DNA from: Fibrobacter sp. UWH4
GTDB lineage: Bacteria; Fibrobacterota; Fibrobacteria; Fibrobacterales; Fibrobacteraceae
Reading direction: 5' to 3'
Length of the DNA stretch: 64,000 bases
Assembly (NCBI RefSeq): GCF_900142475.1
Contig: NZ_FRAY01000001.1
Location: 558,001-622,000 of the forward strand
In this document: positions 50,444 to 61,100 of the stretch, piece by piece
Layout: each line of letters begins with the position of its first letter
How positions within the stretch are numbered: position 1 is the first letter of the stretch
Made by a program: the position numbers and the translations under genes
Notes under the pieces: model-generated
Databases searched by the model: none
What the model was told of the DNA's origin: nothing
The model's input: only the letters and a program-made list of their open reading frames with translations

Positions 50444-52435
50444 TTAACGGAGGCTGTCCTTGGCCTTCTTTAAAAATTCGAGCAATTCGGCATTGGTCTT
50501 GTTTTGCTTCATCATCTTGATGAGTTTGTCCATAATGCCGTTTTCAGTATCGTTCTGGGCGCCCTGACGGAATTTCCAAATAATATCCTGCTCGTAAAGG
50601 GAGAGCAAACGGTCTTCTTTACGGGTGCCGGACTTGAAAATATCAATGGCGGGCCAGGTGCGCTTTTCGGCCAGGCGGCGGTCAAGCACCAGTTCCATGT
50701 TACCCGTGCCCTTGAATTCTTCGAAAATCACTTCGTCCATGCGGCTGCCCGTTTCAATCAGGGCGGTGCCGATAATGGTGAGGGAACCGTTCTTCTGGAT
50801 GATTTCGCGGACCGGTTCGCCAGTAATGGTGTGAACGACCTGTCCGTTAGAATCCTTTTGGAAGTCTCCGAGTTTGTCGGCAATCTTACGGGCTGCACCG
50901 AAGAATTTTTTCGGGAACTGCATGGCGTTCGCGTCCACACCGCCCGAAAGGATCTTGCCGGAGTGCGGAATCACCACGTTGTTTGCGCGGGCAAAACGGG
51001 TAATGGAATCGAGCAAGACAACCACGTCCTTCTGCTGCTCCACGAGGCGCTTGGCTTTTTCGAGCACCATGGTGGCTACGCGGGCGTGATGGTCAGGCGG
51101 TTCATCGAAGGTGGATGCCACCACTTCGGCGCGCAGGTTCGGGTTTGCTTCGACCAGTTTGCCGATGATTTCACGCATTTCGGTCACTTCTTCAGGACGT
51201 TCGTCAATCAGAAGTACGATGATGATGATTTCGGGGTGGTTCTTGGCAATCGCGCGAGTCATGTTCTGCAACAGGATCGTCTTACCGGTACGCGGAGGTG
51301 CGAGAATAATACTGCGCTGACCCTTACCGATGGGGGAGAACAAGTCCATGACGCGGGTGCTTAATTCTTCGGGATCCCATTCCAGCTGAATCTTTTCGTT
51401 CGGGTGAATCGGGGTTAAGTATTCAAAAGCAACGCGACGCTTGATTTTTTCGGGATCTTCAAAATTTACTTTGTCTACACGGCGGAGTGCGTAGTACTTG
51501 TCGTTCTGGTCGCGCGGCGGACGGGCGAGACCGGCAACGGTATCGCCGATTTTGAGTCCGAGCTTGCGGATCAGGTTCTGGCTTACGTAAACGTCGTCCG
51601 GTCCCTGCTGGTAGTTGAATTCGGTGTTGCGCAGGAATCCGTGGCCTTGCGGGGTGACTTCCAGGAGGCCTTCGGCGTAAACGATGTTGTTCTCGTTTTC
51701 GAGGCTCTGCAACAAGAGACCCAGGGACTGCTTGCGGTAACGCCTAAAGTCAAGATTTTCCTTTTGCGCGGCGAGTTCCTGCAAGTCGCTCATGGTCATC
51801 TTGCGGTACTTGCTCCAGCATTCACGAGCCTTGTTCCAGGCTTCGGAGTCCGGTTCGGGGAGCGGAGTCGTGTCTTCTTCTTCGGGCTGGAATCTCTGAT
51901 TCTGTCGGTTGTTCTTGTCGAAACGGCGGTTGTTCTTGTTGTTGAACTTGTTGAACTGGCGGTTCTGCTGGTTCTGGAACTTCTGCTGGCCGTTCCCCTG
52001 GTCGCCCTGGCTTGCATCGGCCGCGATGCCCTGATTTTCGGTGGCTCCGTTGTTCTGGTCTTCGCCCTGGTTTTCGGCGGGCATGCTGGCTTGATTTTCG
52101 ACGGGCGCGTTCTGGATGTTTGCTTCGGAGGGAGCGGTTTCGTTGGTGTTTTTAATTTCTGTCGTGACGGGTTCTACAGGGGCGTTGTCCGTAATAATCA
52201 TTTCTTCGCCTGTAGCGACTGCTTCTTGCTCAGGAATCTTCTTGATTTTCTTCGGTTTCTTTTCGTCGTTGCCTTCTGCCTTGGCGGTCTTGGTCGAGGG
52301 CCTGCCGCGCTTGGGCTTTGCGACTTCGGCGGGAGCTAGTTCGATGTTACCCTGCACTTCTGCCGGAACATCGATGCCGGTGGATTCTTGATCTGCAAGA
52401 TGAGTTTCTTTAAGATTCTTTTTTGTTGGAGCCAC
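50444..52435 (-). CDS. rho: Transcription termination factor Rho with long N-terminal insertion
   Basis: 663 residues, GTG start with AGGA upstream (E. coli Rho is 419). The first about 210 residues are low complexity: Lys/Ala/Pro-rich, then Asn/Gln-rich stretches ([19 protein letters not shown]). The conserved part follows: Rho N helix ([12 protein letters not shown]), cold-shock-like RNA-binding module (about 250-330), and the ATPase with Walker A APPRTGKT and the Walker B/Q-loop region [10 protein letters not shown]. It is the hexameric RNA translocase that ends transcription. The rich N-terminus recalls prion-like Rho extensions in other phyla. Confidence 0.93.
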   Translation of the reverse strand: MAPTKKNLKETHLADQESTGIDVPAEVQGNIELAPAEVAKPKRGRPSTKTAKAEGNDEKKPKKIKKIPEQEAVATGEEMIITDNAPVEPVTTEIKNTNETAPSEANIQNAPVENQASMPAENQGEDQNNGATENQGIAADASQGDQGNGQQKFQNQQNRQFNKFNNKNNRRFDKNNRQNQRFQPEEEDTTPLPEPDSEAWNKARECWSKYRKMTMSDLQELAAQKENLDFRRYRKQSLGLLLQSLENENNIVYAEGLLEVTPQGHGFLRNTEFNYQQGPDDVYVSQNLIRKLGLKIGDTVAGLARPPRDQNDKYYALRRVDKVNFEDPEKIKRRVAFEYLTPIHPNEKIQLEWDPEELSTRVMDLFSPIGKGQRSIILAPPRTGKTILLQNMTRAIAKNHPEIIIIVLLIDERPEEVTEMREIIGKLVEANPNLRAEVVASTFDEPPDHHARVATMVLEKAKRLVEQQKDVVVLLDSITRFARANNVVIPHSGKILSGGVDANAMQFPKKFFGAARKIADKLGDFQKDSNGQVVHTITGEPVREIIQKNGSLTIIGTALIETGSRMDEVIFEEFKGTGNMELVLDRRLAEKRTWPAIDIFKSGTRKEDRLLSLYEQDIIWKFRQGAQNDTENGIMDKLIKMMKQNKTNAELLEFLKKAKDSLR

Positions 52436-52686
52436 GATAGTGTCCTATAGGTTTAATACAATAATGAATGATTTTGTATGGATAATATTTATAATGAAAT
52501 TGTGCCCAAAGTCGAGTTGCTAGAAATGACTAATAGGGGCTAGTGTTGTTCTACTTTGCGTAGCAGGATACAAGATAATTAAAAAAAAGTATTTTGTCAT
52601 AAGAAACCTCATTTTTTTCATAAAAATTTTTTTCATGAGATTTTTGGGGGCTCTTTTCGTGTTTTTAACAGTTGAAAAGCTCTTTT

Positions 52687-52720
52687 TTGACAGAAAAGTG
52701 AAAATTTGAATATCTATATT
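52687..52720 (+). promoter_or_regulatory. Candidate folK promoter
   Basis: TTGACA (52687-52692) is followed 18 bases later by TATCTA (52711-52716), with TATATT overlapping its end. The predicted transcription start falls just before the GTG at 52727, implying a leaderless message. Confidence 0.4.
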
Positions 52721-52726
52721 TGCGAC

Positions 52727-53236
52727 GTGGATTCCTTAGAAAGAGTTTTCATAGCCCTGGGCAGCAATCTCCCTGACCGATACAAGCATCTTGGCGAAGG
52801 CCGCGAAATGCTTCGCCGGATTTCGGCGGGTGGCTGGATGGAAAGCCCGATTTACGAAACACCTCCGGTAGGACCGGCAGGCCAGGGACCCTATTTTAAC
52901 CAGGTCGTCAGTTTCTGGTATTCGGGAAATTCCACCAAGTTGCTCCATTACCTGAAAGGTTCAGAATTTATTTTGGGGCGCAAGCCGCGTGGCCATTGGA
53001 ATTCTCGTGAAATTGATCTGGACTTGCTTTATTTTGGTAAGGAAGTTCGGCAAGGGCGTCCAAATCTGCCCCACCCCCAGATAGTGAGCCGTCAGTTCGT
53101 GCTTGTTCCGTTGAACGACATTGCTCCCGACTGGGAAGATCCGCAAACGGGACTTAAGGTCAAGGATCTGCTATCTGGCCTGTTGCAAAAAGAAGAAAAG
53201 ATTCCGTTCCGCGTCGTAACCTCGGAGGAACCCTGA
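52727..53236 (+). CDS. folK: 2-amino-4-hydroxy-6-hydroxymethyldihydropteridine pyrophosphokinase
   Basis: 169 residues from the GTG at 52727, chosen so that the protein opens a few residues before VFIALGSNLPD as in known FolK; an upstream in-frame TTG at 52706 lies within the presumed promoter. FolK motifs: ALGSN, SPIYETPPVG, and GHWNSREIDLDLLYFG. Transfers pyrophosphate from ATP to hydroxymethyldihydropterin in folate synthesis. It shares the transcript with a deoxynucleoside kinase and panC. Confidence 0.88.
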   Translation: MDSLERVFIALGSNLPDRYKHLGEGREMLRRISAGGWMESPIYETPPVGPAGQGPYFNQVVSFWYSGNSTKLLHYLKGSEFILGRKPRGHWNSREIDLDLLYFGKEVRQGRPNLPHPQIVSRQFVLVPLNDIAPDWEDPQTGLKVKDLLSGLLQKEEKIPFRVVTSEEP

Positions 53237-53237
53237 T

Positions 53238-53888
53238 ATGCTGAGAGAAAAGGGCGTTCATTTTTTGGCCATCGAAGGCGCTATCGGCGTGGGGAAGACT
53301 TCCCTTGCCAAGATTATTGCCGAGCGCTGGAATGCGATGTTCATCGAGGAAAATTTCGAGGAAAACCCGTTCCTTGAAAAGTTCTACCAGAACAAGCAGG
53401 CCTACGCTTTCCAGACGCAGCTCTTTTTCTTGCTCGACCGCCTCAAGCAGTTGCAGCACTCCGCCTTGCAGAGCGACCTTTTCCATGACCTCTTGGTGAG
53501 TGATTTTACTTACGACAAGGACCAGATTTTTGCGGCCCAGAATTTGTCCGAAAGTGAATACGCCATGTACGACCAGGTGGCGAAGGCCTTGAACCACGAT
53601 ATTCCGAGACCGGATCTGGTAGTTTACTTGCAGGCGTCTGTCCCGACGTTGCTGAAGCGAATTCACGGACGTGGACGAACCATGGAAAAGACTATTGAAG
53701 GGTCTTACCTGAGTGGCCTTATGGATCGTTTTGACCGCCATTTTTGGAATTATCCTTATGCGCCGGTGTTGATCATCAATACCGACAATATTGATTTTGT
53801 ACACAACGAAAACCACCTGCAACTGGTGCTGGATGCGATTGCGTCCTGTCCCAAGCAGACGACCTACTTTGTTCCAGAAGGTAAATAA
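53238..53888 (+). CDS. Deoxynucleoside kinase (dGK/dAK type)
   Basis: 216 residues. Walker A GAIGVGKTS at about 12-20, then ENFEENPFLEKFY and the FQTQLFFLLDR and DLVVYLQA segments typical of deoxynucleoside kinases. ERxxR-like lid: RIHGRGRTMEK. Phosphorylates deoxyadenosine, deoxyguanosine or deoxycytidine for salvage. Starts one base after folK and overlaps panC by one base. Confidence 0.85.
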   Translation: MLREKGVHFLAIEGAIGVGKTSLAKIIAERWNAMFIEENFEENPFLEKFYQNKQAYAFQTQLFFLLDRLKQLQHSALQSDLFHDLLVSDFTYDKDQIFAAQNLSESEYAMYDQVAKALNHDIPRPDLVVYLQASVPTLLKRIHGRGRTMEKTIEGSYLSGLMDRFDRHFWNYPYAPVLIINTDNIDFVHNENHLQLVLDAIASCPKQTTYFVPEGK

Positions 53889-54739
53889 TGCAAATCGTAA
53901 CGACTGTTGATTCCCTGCGTCAAATCCTCAAACCGCTTTCTAAGGAAGGCAAGGTTATCGGGCTTGTTCCCACGATGGGTGCCCTGCACGATGGCCATGG
54001 GGCCCTTATCAAGGAATCCGTCAAGGACTGCGATATCACGGTGGTGAGCGTGTTCTTGAATCCGATCCAGTTCGGCAAGAACGAGGATTTGGACAAGTAC
54101 CCGAAGCGCCTGGAAGCGGATGCCAAGTTCGCCGGTTCTCTCGGAGCCGACTATGTGTTCGCCCCGAGCGTGCAGGAGATGTATCCTGATGGTGACCCGC
54201 TGACGCTTGTTCGCGATGAGACCTTGGAGAGCCTGTATTGTGGCGCATACCGTCCGGGCCATTTCCGCGGCGTGCTCACGGTGGTGTCCAAGCTGTTCCT
54301 GATTTCGGGCTGTAACCACGCCTACTTTGGCGAAAAGGATTATCAGCAGGTATTCCTGATTGAACGTATGGTGAAGGACCTGAATTTTGACTTGCAGATT
54401 CACCGCGTGAAGTTGGTGCGCGAAGATTCCGGTCTTGCCCTTTCTAGCCGCAACGAATACTTGAGCGAAGACGAACGTAACCGCGCCCTGGGCATTTATG
54501 GTGGCTTGAAGCAGGCGAAGGCCGCCTACGAGGCGGGCGAACGCAGCGTTTCCAAGATTCGTGATATCGTGCTGAAGTCTATCCTTGCCGCTCGCGGCAT
54601 CGTGCAGTTCGTGGAAGTCGTCAACCAGAAGGACTTGCAGAAGTTCTCCGGGATGCTCGCTCCCGAAGACAAGGTAGTTATCTTGGTGGCCGCCTTCTTC
54701 GGAAAGACTCGCCTGATCGACAATATCGAGTTGAACTAG
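53888..54739 (+). CDS. panC: Pantoate-beta-alanine ligase PanC
   Basis: 283 residues. Signatures: LVPTMGALHDGH (ATP-binding H-x-G-H), VSVFLNPIQFG, FRGVLTVVSKLF, YFGEKDYQQ and LALSSRNEYLS. Makes pantothenate from pantoate and beta-alanine with ATP. The start overlaps the kinase stop (TAATG). The operon's products (folate, dNMP, pantothenate) are all cofactors or nucleotides. Confidence 0.93.
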   Translation: MQIVTTVDSLRQILKPLSKEGKVIGLVPTMGALHDGHGALIKESVKDCDITVVSVFLNPIQFGKNEDLDKYPKRLEADAKFAGSLGADYVFAPSVQEMYPDGDPLTLVRDETLESLYCGAYRPGHFRGVLTVVSKLFLISGCNHAYFGEKDYQQVFLIERMVKDLNFDLQIHRVKLVREDSGLALSSRNEYLSEDERNRALGIYGGLKQAKAAYEAGERSVSKIRDIVLKSILAARGIVQFVEVVNQKDLQKFSGMLAPEDKVVILVAAFFGKTRLIDNIELN

Positions 54740-54787
54740 AACTTAGTCCGCTACGCTCTTAGAACATAGATCTAAGAGCTAAGTTCT
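54738..54787. repeat. Nested inverted repeat with GAACTTA heptamers
   Basis: Outer arms AGAACTTAG (54738-54746) and CTAAGTTCT (54779-54787); inner arms GCTCTTAG and CTAAGAGC. Lies between convergent panC and the cyclase gene and may act as a terminator hairpin. Confidence 0.6.
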
Positions 54788-54799
54788 AAGCACTATCAA

Positions 54800-57700
54800 C
54801 TATTTCTCTGTAGCGGTGAATACACCGTCCCATACCTCGCCTTCTGCAACAGGCGGGGTTATTTTGTATGCCTCGCAGCGCTTGATATAGATGTGCGACG
54901 GGGTTGTCTTGCTGCCCGGATCGCGGTCGGGGTGGTGCGGCTCGATTTCGAGGCATTGCTTGAAAAGTTCGATGGCATCATCCCATTGCATGTTCAGGTA
55001 ACAGGCGCGGGCCTTTTCCCAAATGCCGACCAGTTCGGTCAGGCTGGCTTCGTTTTCGCAACCGGTCTTGTTCAGAAGTTCAAATGTCTTTACCGGCTGG
55101 CTCTTGCCTATCACGCGGATGGTATCGAGAGAACGGTAGATGAACCGTCCCGGTTCCAGGTGCTTTTGCGTATCTTCGCTAATCTGGATGTAGGCGCCGT
55201 ACTGCTTTGCCGCACTTTCGAGACGTGCGGCGAGGTTCACTGCATCGCCCATCATGGTGTAGTTCTTGCGCATGGTGGAGCCCATGTTTCCGGTCACGAT
55301 GTCGCCCGAGTTGATACCGATGCGCATGTGCATATCGTGAACGACTTTCGGCCATTTGTTGCCTTCGCTAGCCCATTTTTTTCGGAGGTCCAGCAGCTTG
55401 TTCTGCATGTCCACGGCGGAGTCGCAGGCGCTCTGGGCGTGGTTAGGTAATGGCATCGGTGCACCGAAGAACGCGATGATGGCGTCACCTTCGTACTTGT
55501 CGAGCGTTCCCTTGTTTGCAAGCAGGGTGTCGGTCATGGCGGTTAAATATTCGTTCAACAGTTCAACCAACTTACTCGGGTCGCCGATTTTTTCGGAGAA
55601 AGTCGAGAAACTGGCGATGTCGGTAAAGTAGGCGGTAATGTTCGATTTTTCGCCACCCAGGGTGGGCATAATTTCGTTATCCACCATGGCGTCGATCAGT
55701 TCAGGAGAAATGTATTGCTTGAAGGCGTTGTTGATGAAGCTCTTTTCTTTGTTTTCGAAATAGAACTGTACCACCAGAGCTGTGATGTTGGTCAGCAGCA
55801 TGGCGAGAACCTGCTTGGATACGCCGATATAGAGGCCGTTCTGGAAATATTTGTAGGCGACCATCACGTAGGCAGCCATCAGGATGACCGATATGGCGAC
55901 CGAAAAGTAGCTTCGGAAATAGAGCCCGAGGAAAAGGCTAATCAGGGCGAGCAGGATGACGATAATCCGCTGGTAGTTTTCAGCCAAAGTGACGATGTAG
56001 TCGTCTTCAAGGATGTTCTTGATGATGGTGGCGTGGATCAGCACGGCAGGGTAGTTTTCTTCGCTGGGAACGGGCACAAAGTCGAAGAGGGCCGCCGCGG
56101 CGGAACCGAGAATAAAGATTTTTCCTTGCTCGGTCCTGGATTCGCCCGAGGCGACGTCTTTGTAGGATAGGTGCTGGAAAGTGCGGCGGGAATCGGCGAC
56201 ATTGTATCGGCCCTTGAAATTAACCTGATAGCGTCCGAATTGATCAATCGGAATTCTTTTGGCGGGGCCGAAACGGAGTTCTTCGCCGGGCTTGAGGTTC
56301 GTGATTTTTTCTTCGTCTGTAGCCTGAATGTCGCGGATGACGGCGTCGGAGAGGATGACCTGGTTTGATTTCCAGCGCCTTAACTGCTTGTCATAGTTGA
56401 TGTCCATGTCGAGTGACAGGTAGACGGACTTGCCGTTAGGAATTCTTTTGATGGAATCGGCAAAAAGCTGGAGCGTGCTGACGGTGTAGCGGCTGATGTT
56501 GATGAGGTCGTAGTCTTCTTCTTCTTCCTCGTCCTCTTCACCTTCGTCGTCACTTACGCTATCCGGGTCGCGGATTGAAATGACGAAATAATCCTTGTCG
56601 TCTTCGTCCTCGTCGAATTCCAGTTTGGCGAGCTTGTTGAGAATGACGGGCTTATCCTCTTCGACGGAATCCAGGGTGGCTTCCGTAATGTTCATAATCA
56701 GTCTGGACTGCTCGATGTCGAGGGGACGCGGATTGTTGCCGATTTTCAGGGTGATCTGTCCCAGGGAATCTTTTTGAACGATAATGCGGAATGAAACGTC
56801 GATGAATGTCTTGCTTGCTGTTTTTTCAATTTTCTTTTCGGAAAGTTTTTTCTTGAGTGCAGTGAACATGGGGTAGCTAAAATTCGGGTAAGTCGTGTGG
56901 AAGGTTCCCGCGGAGTCCCTGTAGATACCGAAAGGCTTGCCGACATCTATATATTGCCCCATCTTGATTTTAACGTTCTCGGGTTTCTGGTGGAATAGGT
57001 GCAAGATGGTCATCAGGGACATGGTCGTATAGATGTGACTGGAATCGATATGCCCGACTTCAAGCAGGGTTGTGTCCTTGGTAGGGGGGATGTCTGTATT
57101 CGGGAAACGGTAGAACATGGACACCTTGCGCACGATACCGTCGTTGTCCGGGTAGGCGTTCACGGAACCGAGACCGGCACCTGCCTGGGCGAGTTCCGGG
57201 AAGATGTTATCGAGAAGGTCCTTGGGCTCGATATTTTCGGGCTTGTCGACTTGGCTGCTATTGAAGGTGGATCCGAGGCCGATTTCCTGGGCGCGCATTT
57301 CGCCGCTCAGCTTGCGCCATTGCGATTCGTGCTTGTATCCCTTCGCGTCGCCGAACACATCGCAGACGATGGTGTGGCCGCTTTCCTTGATAGCGGAGAC
57401 GAGCATGGAGTCGTAGTTGTAGTTGGCGAGAATTTCGGGGTAGGTGGAATCCCACGGGGTGTCCGGGGCGATATTTCCGAGAACCTGCAGCACCTGGTCC
57501 GCTTTTTTCTTGCCGAAGTCGGCGGTCTTGAAAACGATATCAAAACTGATTGCAGCCGCGTTGCTCTTGCTCAGGTTCTTGATGACGTTGGCGTGGACGT
57601 CGCGGTCCCATTCGTTAAAGGGGCCTAGAGTTTCTAGGGAGGGCTCGTCGATGTCAACAATGAAAATGTTGGGGTCGTTCTTGTTCGATGCGTTTTTTTC

Positions 57701-57928
57701 GACAATGGTAATCTTTTCGTTCAGGGCCACATCGCTGTCGTCAACATAGGTGGCACCCTTGAAAAACAAGTCGTAAAAGAGGTTCTCAAGGGCTTCGCTA
57801 CTGTTTCTGGAGTTCCCGACGATATCGTTTTGAGTACTTCCGAAAATAAGGATGGCAACGACTATGATAGTCGAAGCGGTAAAACCGGCAATGACCTTCT
57901 TTAGCTTCTTGGAAATCTTCGCTTGCAT
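54800..57928 (-). CDS. CHASE2-adenylate cyclase (class III)
   Basis: 1042 residues from the ATG at 57928; a much longer upstream extension lacks support. One N-terminal helix, a large CHASE2 sensor (about 50-650) with an acidic insert (DDEGEEDEEEEED), then three helices near 690-750. The class III cyclase domain begins near YFTDIASFSTFSE; metal aspartates are the Asp in FTDI and that in YEGDAI. The Lys before Tyr in LDKYEGD indicates ATP as substrate. A short TPR-like C-terminus follows. No Shine-Dalgarno; TATCTT lies six bases before the ATG. Confidence 0.88.
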   Translation of the reverse strand: MQAKISKKLKKVIAGFTASTIIVVAILIFGSTQNDIVGNSRNSSEALENLFYDLFFKGATYVDDSDVALNEKITIVEKNASNKNDPNIFIVDIDEPSLETLGPFNEWDRDVHANVIKNLSKSNAAAISFDIVFKTADFGKKKADQVLQVLGNIAPDTPWDSTYPEILANYNYDSMLVSAIKESGHTIVCDVFGDAKGYKHESQWRKLSGEMRAQEIGLGSTFNSSQVDKPENIEPKDLLDNIFPELAQAGAGLGSVNAYPDNDGIVRKVSMFYRFPNTDIPPTKDTTLLEVGHIDSSHIYTTMSLMTILHLFHQKPENVKIKMGQYIDVGKPFGIYRDSAGTFHTTYPNFSYPMFTALKKKLSEKKIEKTASKTFIDVSFRIIVQKDSLGQITLKIGNNPRPLDIEQSRLIMNITEATLDSVEEDKPVILNKLAKLEFDEDEDDKDYFVISIRDPDSVSDDEGEEDEEEEEDYDLINISRYTVSTLQLFADSIKRIPNGKSVYLSLDMDINYDKQLRRWKSNQVILSDAVIRDIQATDEEKITNLKPGEELRFGPAKRIPIDQFGRYQVNFKGRYNVADSRRTFQHLSYKDVASGESRTEQGKIFILGSAAAALFDFVPVPSEENYPAVLIHATIIKNILEDDYIVTLAENYQRIIVILLALISLFLGLYFRSYFSVAISVILMAAYVMVAYKYFQNGLYIGVSKQVLAMLLTNITALVVQFYFENKEKSFINNAFKQYISPELIDAMVDNEIMPTLGGEKSNITAYFTDIASFSTFSEKIGDPSKLVELLNEYLTAMTDTLLANKGTLDKYEGDAIIAFFGAPMPLPNHAQSACDSAVDMQNKLLDLRKKWASEGNKWPKVVHDMHMRIGINSGDIVTGNMGSTMRKNYTMMGDAVNLAARLESAAKQYGAYIQISEDTQKHLEPGRFIYRSLDTIRVIGKSQPVKTFELLNKTGCENEASLTELVGIWEKARACYLNMQWDDAIELFKQCLEIEPHHPDRDPGSKTTPSHIYIKRCEAYKITPPVAEGEVWDGVFTATEK

Positions 57929-58028
57929 AAGAAAAAGATAATAATATGTTGTTATACAAAATTTTGAGGCAAAACGATAAATAAATAGATAGGGACAATG
58001 GAAAAATAAGGCATAGTGGCATAACTCG

Positions 58029-58057
58029 TTGACAGTCAATGTGTTACGGTATATTTT
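58029..58057 (+). promoter_or_regulatory. Candidate ftsK promoter
   Basis: TTGACA (58029-58034), 17-base spacer, TATTTT (58052-58057). Predicted start close to or just after the ATG at 58061. Confidence 0.5.
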
Positions 58058-58120
58058 GCGATGCCGGTGAGCCAAATATTTTTAGAAGAACTATATTTAA
58101 AAGGTAATTGCGGAGGCATT

Positions 58121-61100
58121 TTGGCTACACAAAAGAAATCGACGTCGAAAAAAGCGGGAAAGTCTTCTAAATCGAAAAAGGTTTTAACTCCGAATTCGGA
58201 TACTCAGGGCTTTGGTTCCATTATCGGGGGCTGGGCGCTTGTCGCGTTTGGCTTGTTTTTGGCATTGGGGTGTTTCTGTTCCGTGTATAGTGGTGAATCA
58301 GGAGGTTTTCTGGGGCCATATCTCGGAAAAATGTTTCCCAATGGGCTTGCTTATATGCTTGGCCGTGTAGCGTCCGTCGTTGCGGCGGGTGCCATGGTGC
58401 TTTGGGGCTTGTCCCTTATTTCGTCTAGTCGACGCTTTACATTCATCCGCTATGCCGTTGGCCTCTCGCTGTTGACGGTCAATTTCTCGTTTCTTTTTGC
58501 CATCCGCAACTATGGCCAGGTGAAGGTGCCCAGGGCCGAACTGATGCAGAACGGGGGCGTGGTGGGGCAGTTCCTGAACCAGTTCGTGGCGGCTCCCGTG
58601 TTCGGAAAGGAATCGTTCCTGATGCCGCTAGGCATTTCTCTCTTTTTGGTGGTGCTGGTGTTGGTGCTTGCTTTTGGATTGCGTCCGAGGCATTTTAAGT
58701 TTATCGTGCAGGCAACGGCTTGGCTGAAGTCGGTGTTCAAGAAAAGGGAGCCTATCGAGGGTGAAATTGTAGAACCTGTCGAAAGTACGCGTTCCGGTCG
58801 ATATGCCCAGGTGCGGACGAATATGGACTTGCCGGGAGCAGGGCTCCCCCGAGGCGTTTACATGGACGACAATACGGTGAATATCAAACCGGATGGTTTC
58901 AATATTCGTCGAAAGAACAAAGTGTCTCCGTTTAGTGGACGCAACAGCTGGATGGATGACGAATTCAGCTTGAACGGCTCGATGAATGAAATTCCCAATG
59001 TTCCGGATGAAGTGCTGCAGACCATGACGCCGCACCAGGTGAAAGAGGTGGTTCAGCCGCAGCCAGAACCTACGAACAACGTGGCGGGCGAGTACAACTT
59101 GGACGAAGACCCTGAAATCCGCAGGCTCGAAGATTATCTGCGCCAGAACGGCGGCAAGATGAACGCTCTTGAAATCGTGGAAGTCAAGGAAAAAATTGCG
59201 GCCCTCAAGCGCGCCCGTGACTTGATTGCTTGGGAAAAGGATCACCTCGGCCGTATGCAGGTAAAGGGCGATGTGCGTCGCGATGGTTCTCCGGTGACGG
59301 GTTCTATGGCGACGCGCACGGTGGCTGCAGGTGCGATGCCGACCGGAACGATGCCTGCTGCAAAGGGTGTAACGCAAAGATCCATGACACAGGTCCCGGC
59401 AGATGACCGCACGGTGATGGCGGGCGAGCCGACTCGCGGAAATGTGAATGCCGAGGATTTGCTGGGTGGCGACGGCGCCAAAACAATCGGTGCGGCAGCC
59501 TCTGATGACGAAACGTTTGTGCCCGAAGTTTACGGTGCCGATGACGTGGGCGAGGTCCCTGAAATGTTGGACGATCAGTTCCCTGAGCTTGCCGAAGGGG
59601 GTGATGGATCGATTGGGAATGTGCCGAGCGGTACATCAACAGCGGGAATGAAGGCCTCTCCGATTCCGCAGCGTGACCCGACCACGGTTTACGACGAATA
59701 CAAGGTGCCTGCCATTAGTGACATTTTGGAAGAACATGAGCCGCAGACCGCCGATTATAGTGAAGAGGAATTGAATGCTATCGGCAAGATGCTTGAAGAA
59801 AAACTCGAAAACTTCAAGGTGAAGGGCCGCGTGATCGGTTGCGAAACGGGCCCGATGATTACTCGTTTCGAGGTGGAACCGGGCCCGGGCATGAAGGTGA
59901 GCCGGTTCTCTGCCTTGCAAGAAGACTTGGCGCTTCCACTCAAGGTTTCTTCGGTGCGTATTCTAGCCCCGATTCCGGGGAAGGCCGCCGTCGGTATCGA
60001 AATCCCGAACCGCAAATTCCAGACGGTGTACAGCCTCGATGTATTCCAGAGCGAAAAGTTCAAGCCCTCGCCCGAAAAGATTCTGGTGGCGCTCGGTAAG
60101 GACATTACCGGCGAAGCGTTCACGATGGACTTGGCCAAGGCCCCGCACTTGCTGATTGCAGGTCAGACGGGTTCCGGTAAGTCTGTGTGCATTAACGCCC
60201 TCATGGCCTCGATGCTTTTCAGTAAGACTCCTGACGAACTTCGCATGATTCTGGTGGACCCGAAGGCGGTGGAACTCAAGATGTACGAAAACATCCCGCA
60301 CCTCTTGGCGCCTGTCATTACCAAGCCCGAAATTGCAATTCAGGCGTTGCAGTGGCTGTGCTATGAAATGGACCGCCGTACTGAAGTTTTGGCATCGGCG
60401 AAGGTGCGTAACATTGGCGGCTTTAACGCGAAGTTCGAAGCGGGCGAGTTGCCTGATGAAGTGCCCGAAGAAGACCGTAGTCACCGCATGGCGTTCATCG
60501 TGGTAATTATCGATGAAATGGCGGACCTCATGATGGTTGCCGGCAAGGAAATCGAAAAGAACGTGGCGCGCCTTGCCGCAAAGGCTCGTGCCGTGGGCAT
60601 TCACCTGGTGCTTGCCACGCAGCGCCCTTCCGTCAAGGTGATTACGGGTATTATCAAGGCGAACTTGCCGACTCGTATCAGCTTCAAAGTGGCATCGCAG
60701 ATTGACGCCCGCACGGTCATGGACCATGCCGGCGCCGAAAAGTTGCTTGGCCGCGGCGACATGCTTTACAAGGCTGTGAACGATCCGGAACCGGTTCGTG
60801 TTCACGGTGCATTCTTGAGTGACGAAGAAGCCGAAAAGCTTGCCGATGCCTGCTCCGACCAGAACGTATTCTACCCGCAGGTAGAATCGTTCGACGTCTC
60901 TGACGGCGAAGGCGACGAAGACGGCGAGGGCGGAGGCAAGGACTTGGGCAAACTCGACAAACTGCTCTATGAAGTAGCCGTTTGGGCGGTGGAATGCCGT
61001 GGGCTTTCGACCTCGGCGGTGCAACGCCACTTTAGCGTGGGATTCAGCCGAGCCGGTAAAATTGTGGACCAACTTTACAGCCTCGGCGTGTGTGGCCCTG

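Noticed and set aside
57929-58075. N-terminal extension of the CHASE2 cyclase
   Set aside because: It overlaps the ftsK promoter region, is AT-rich with unusual composition, and has no start context.
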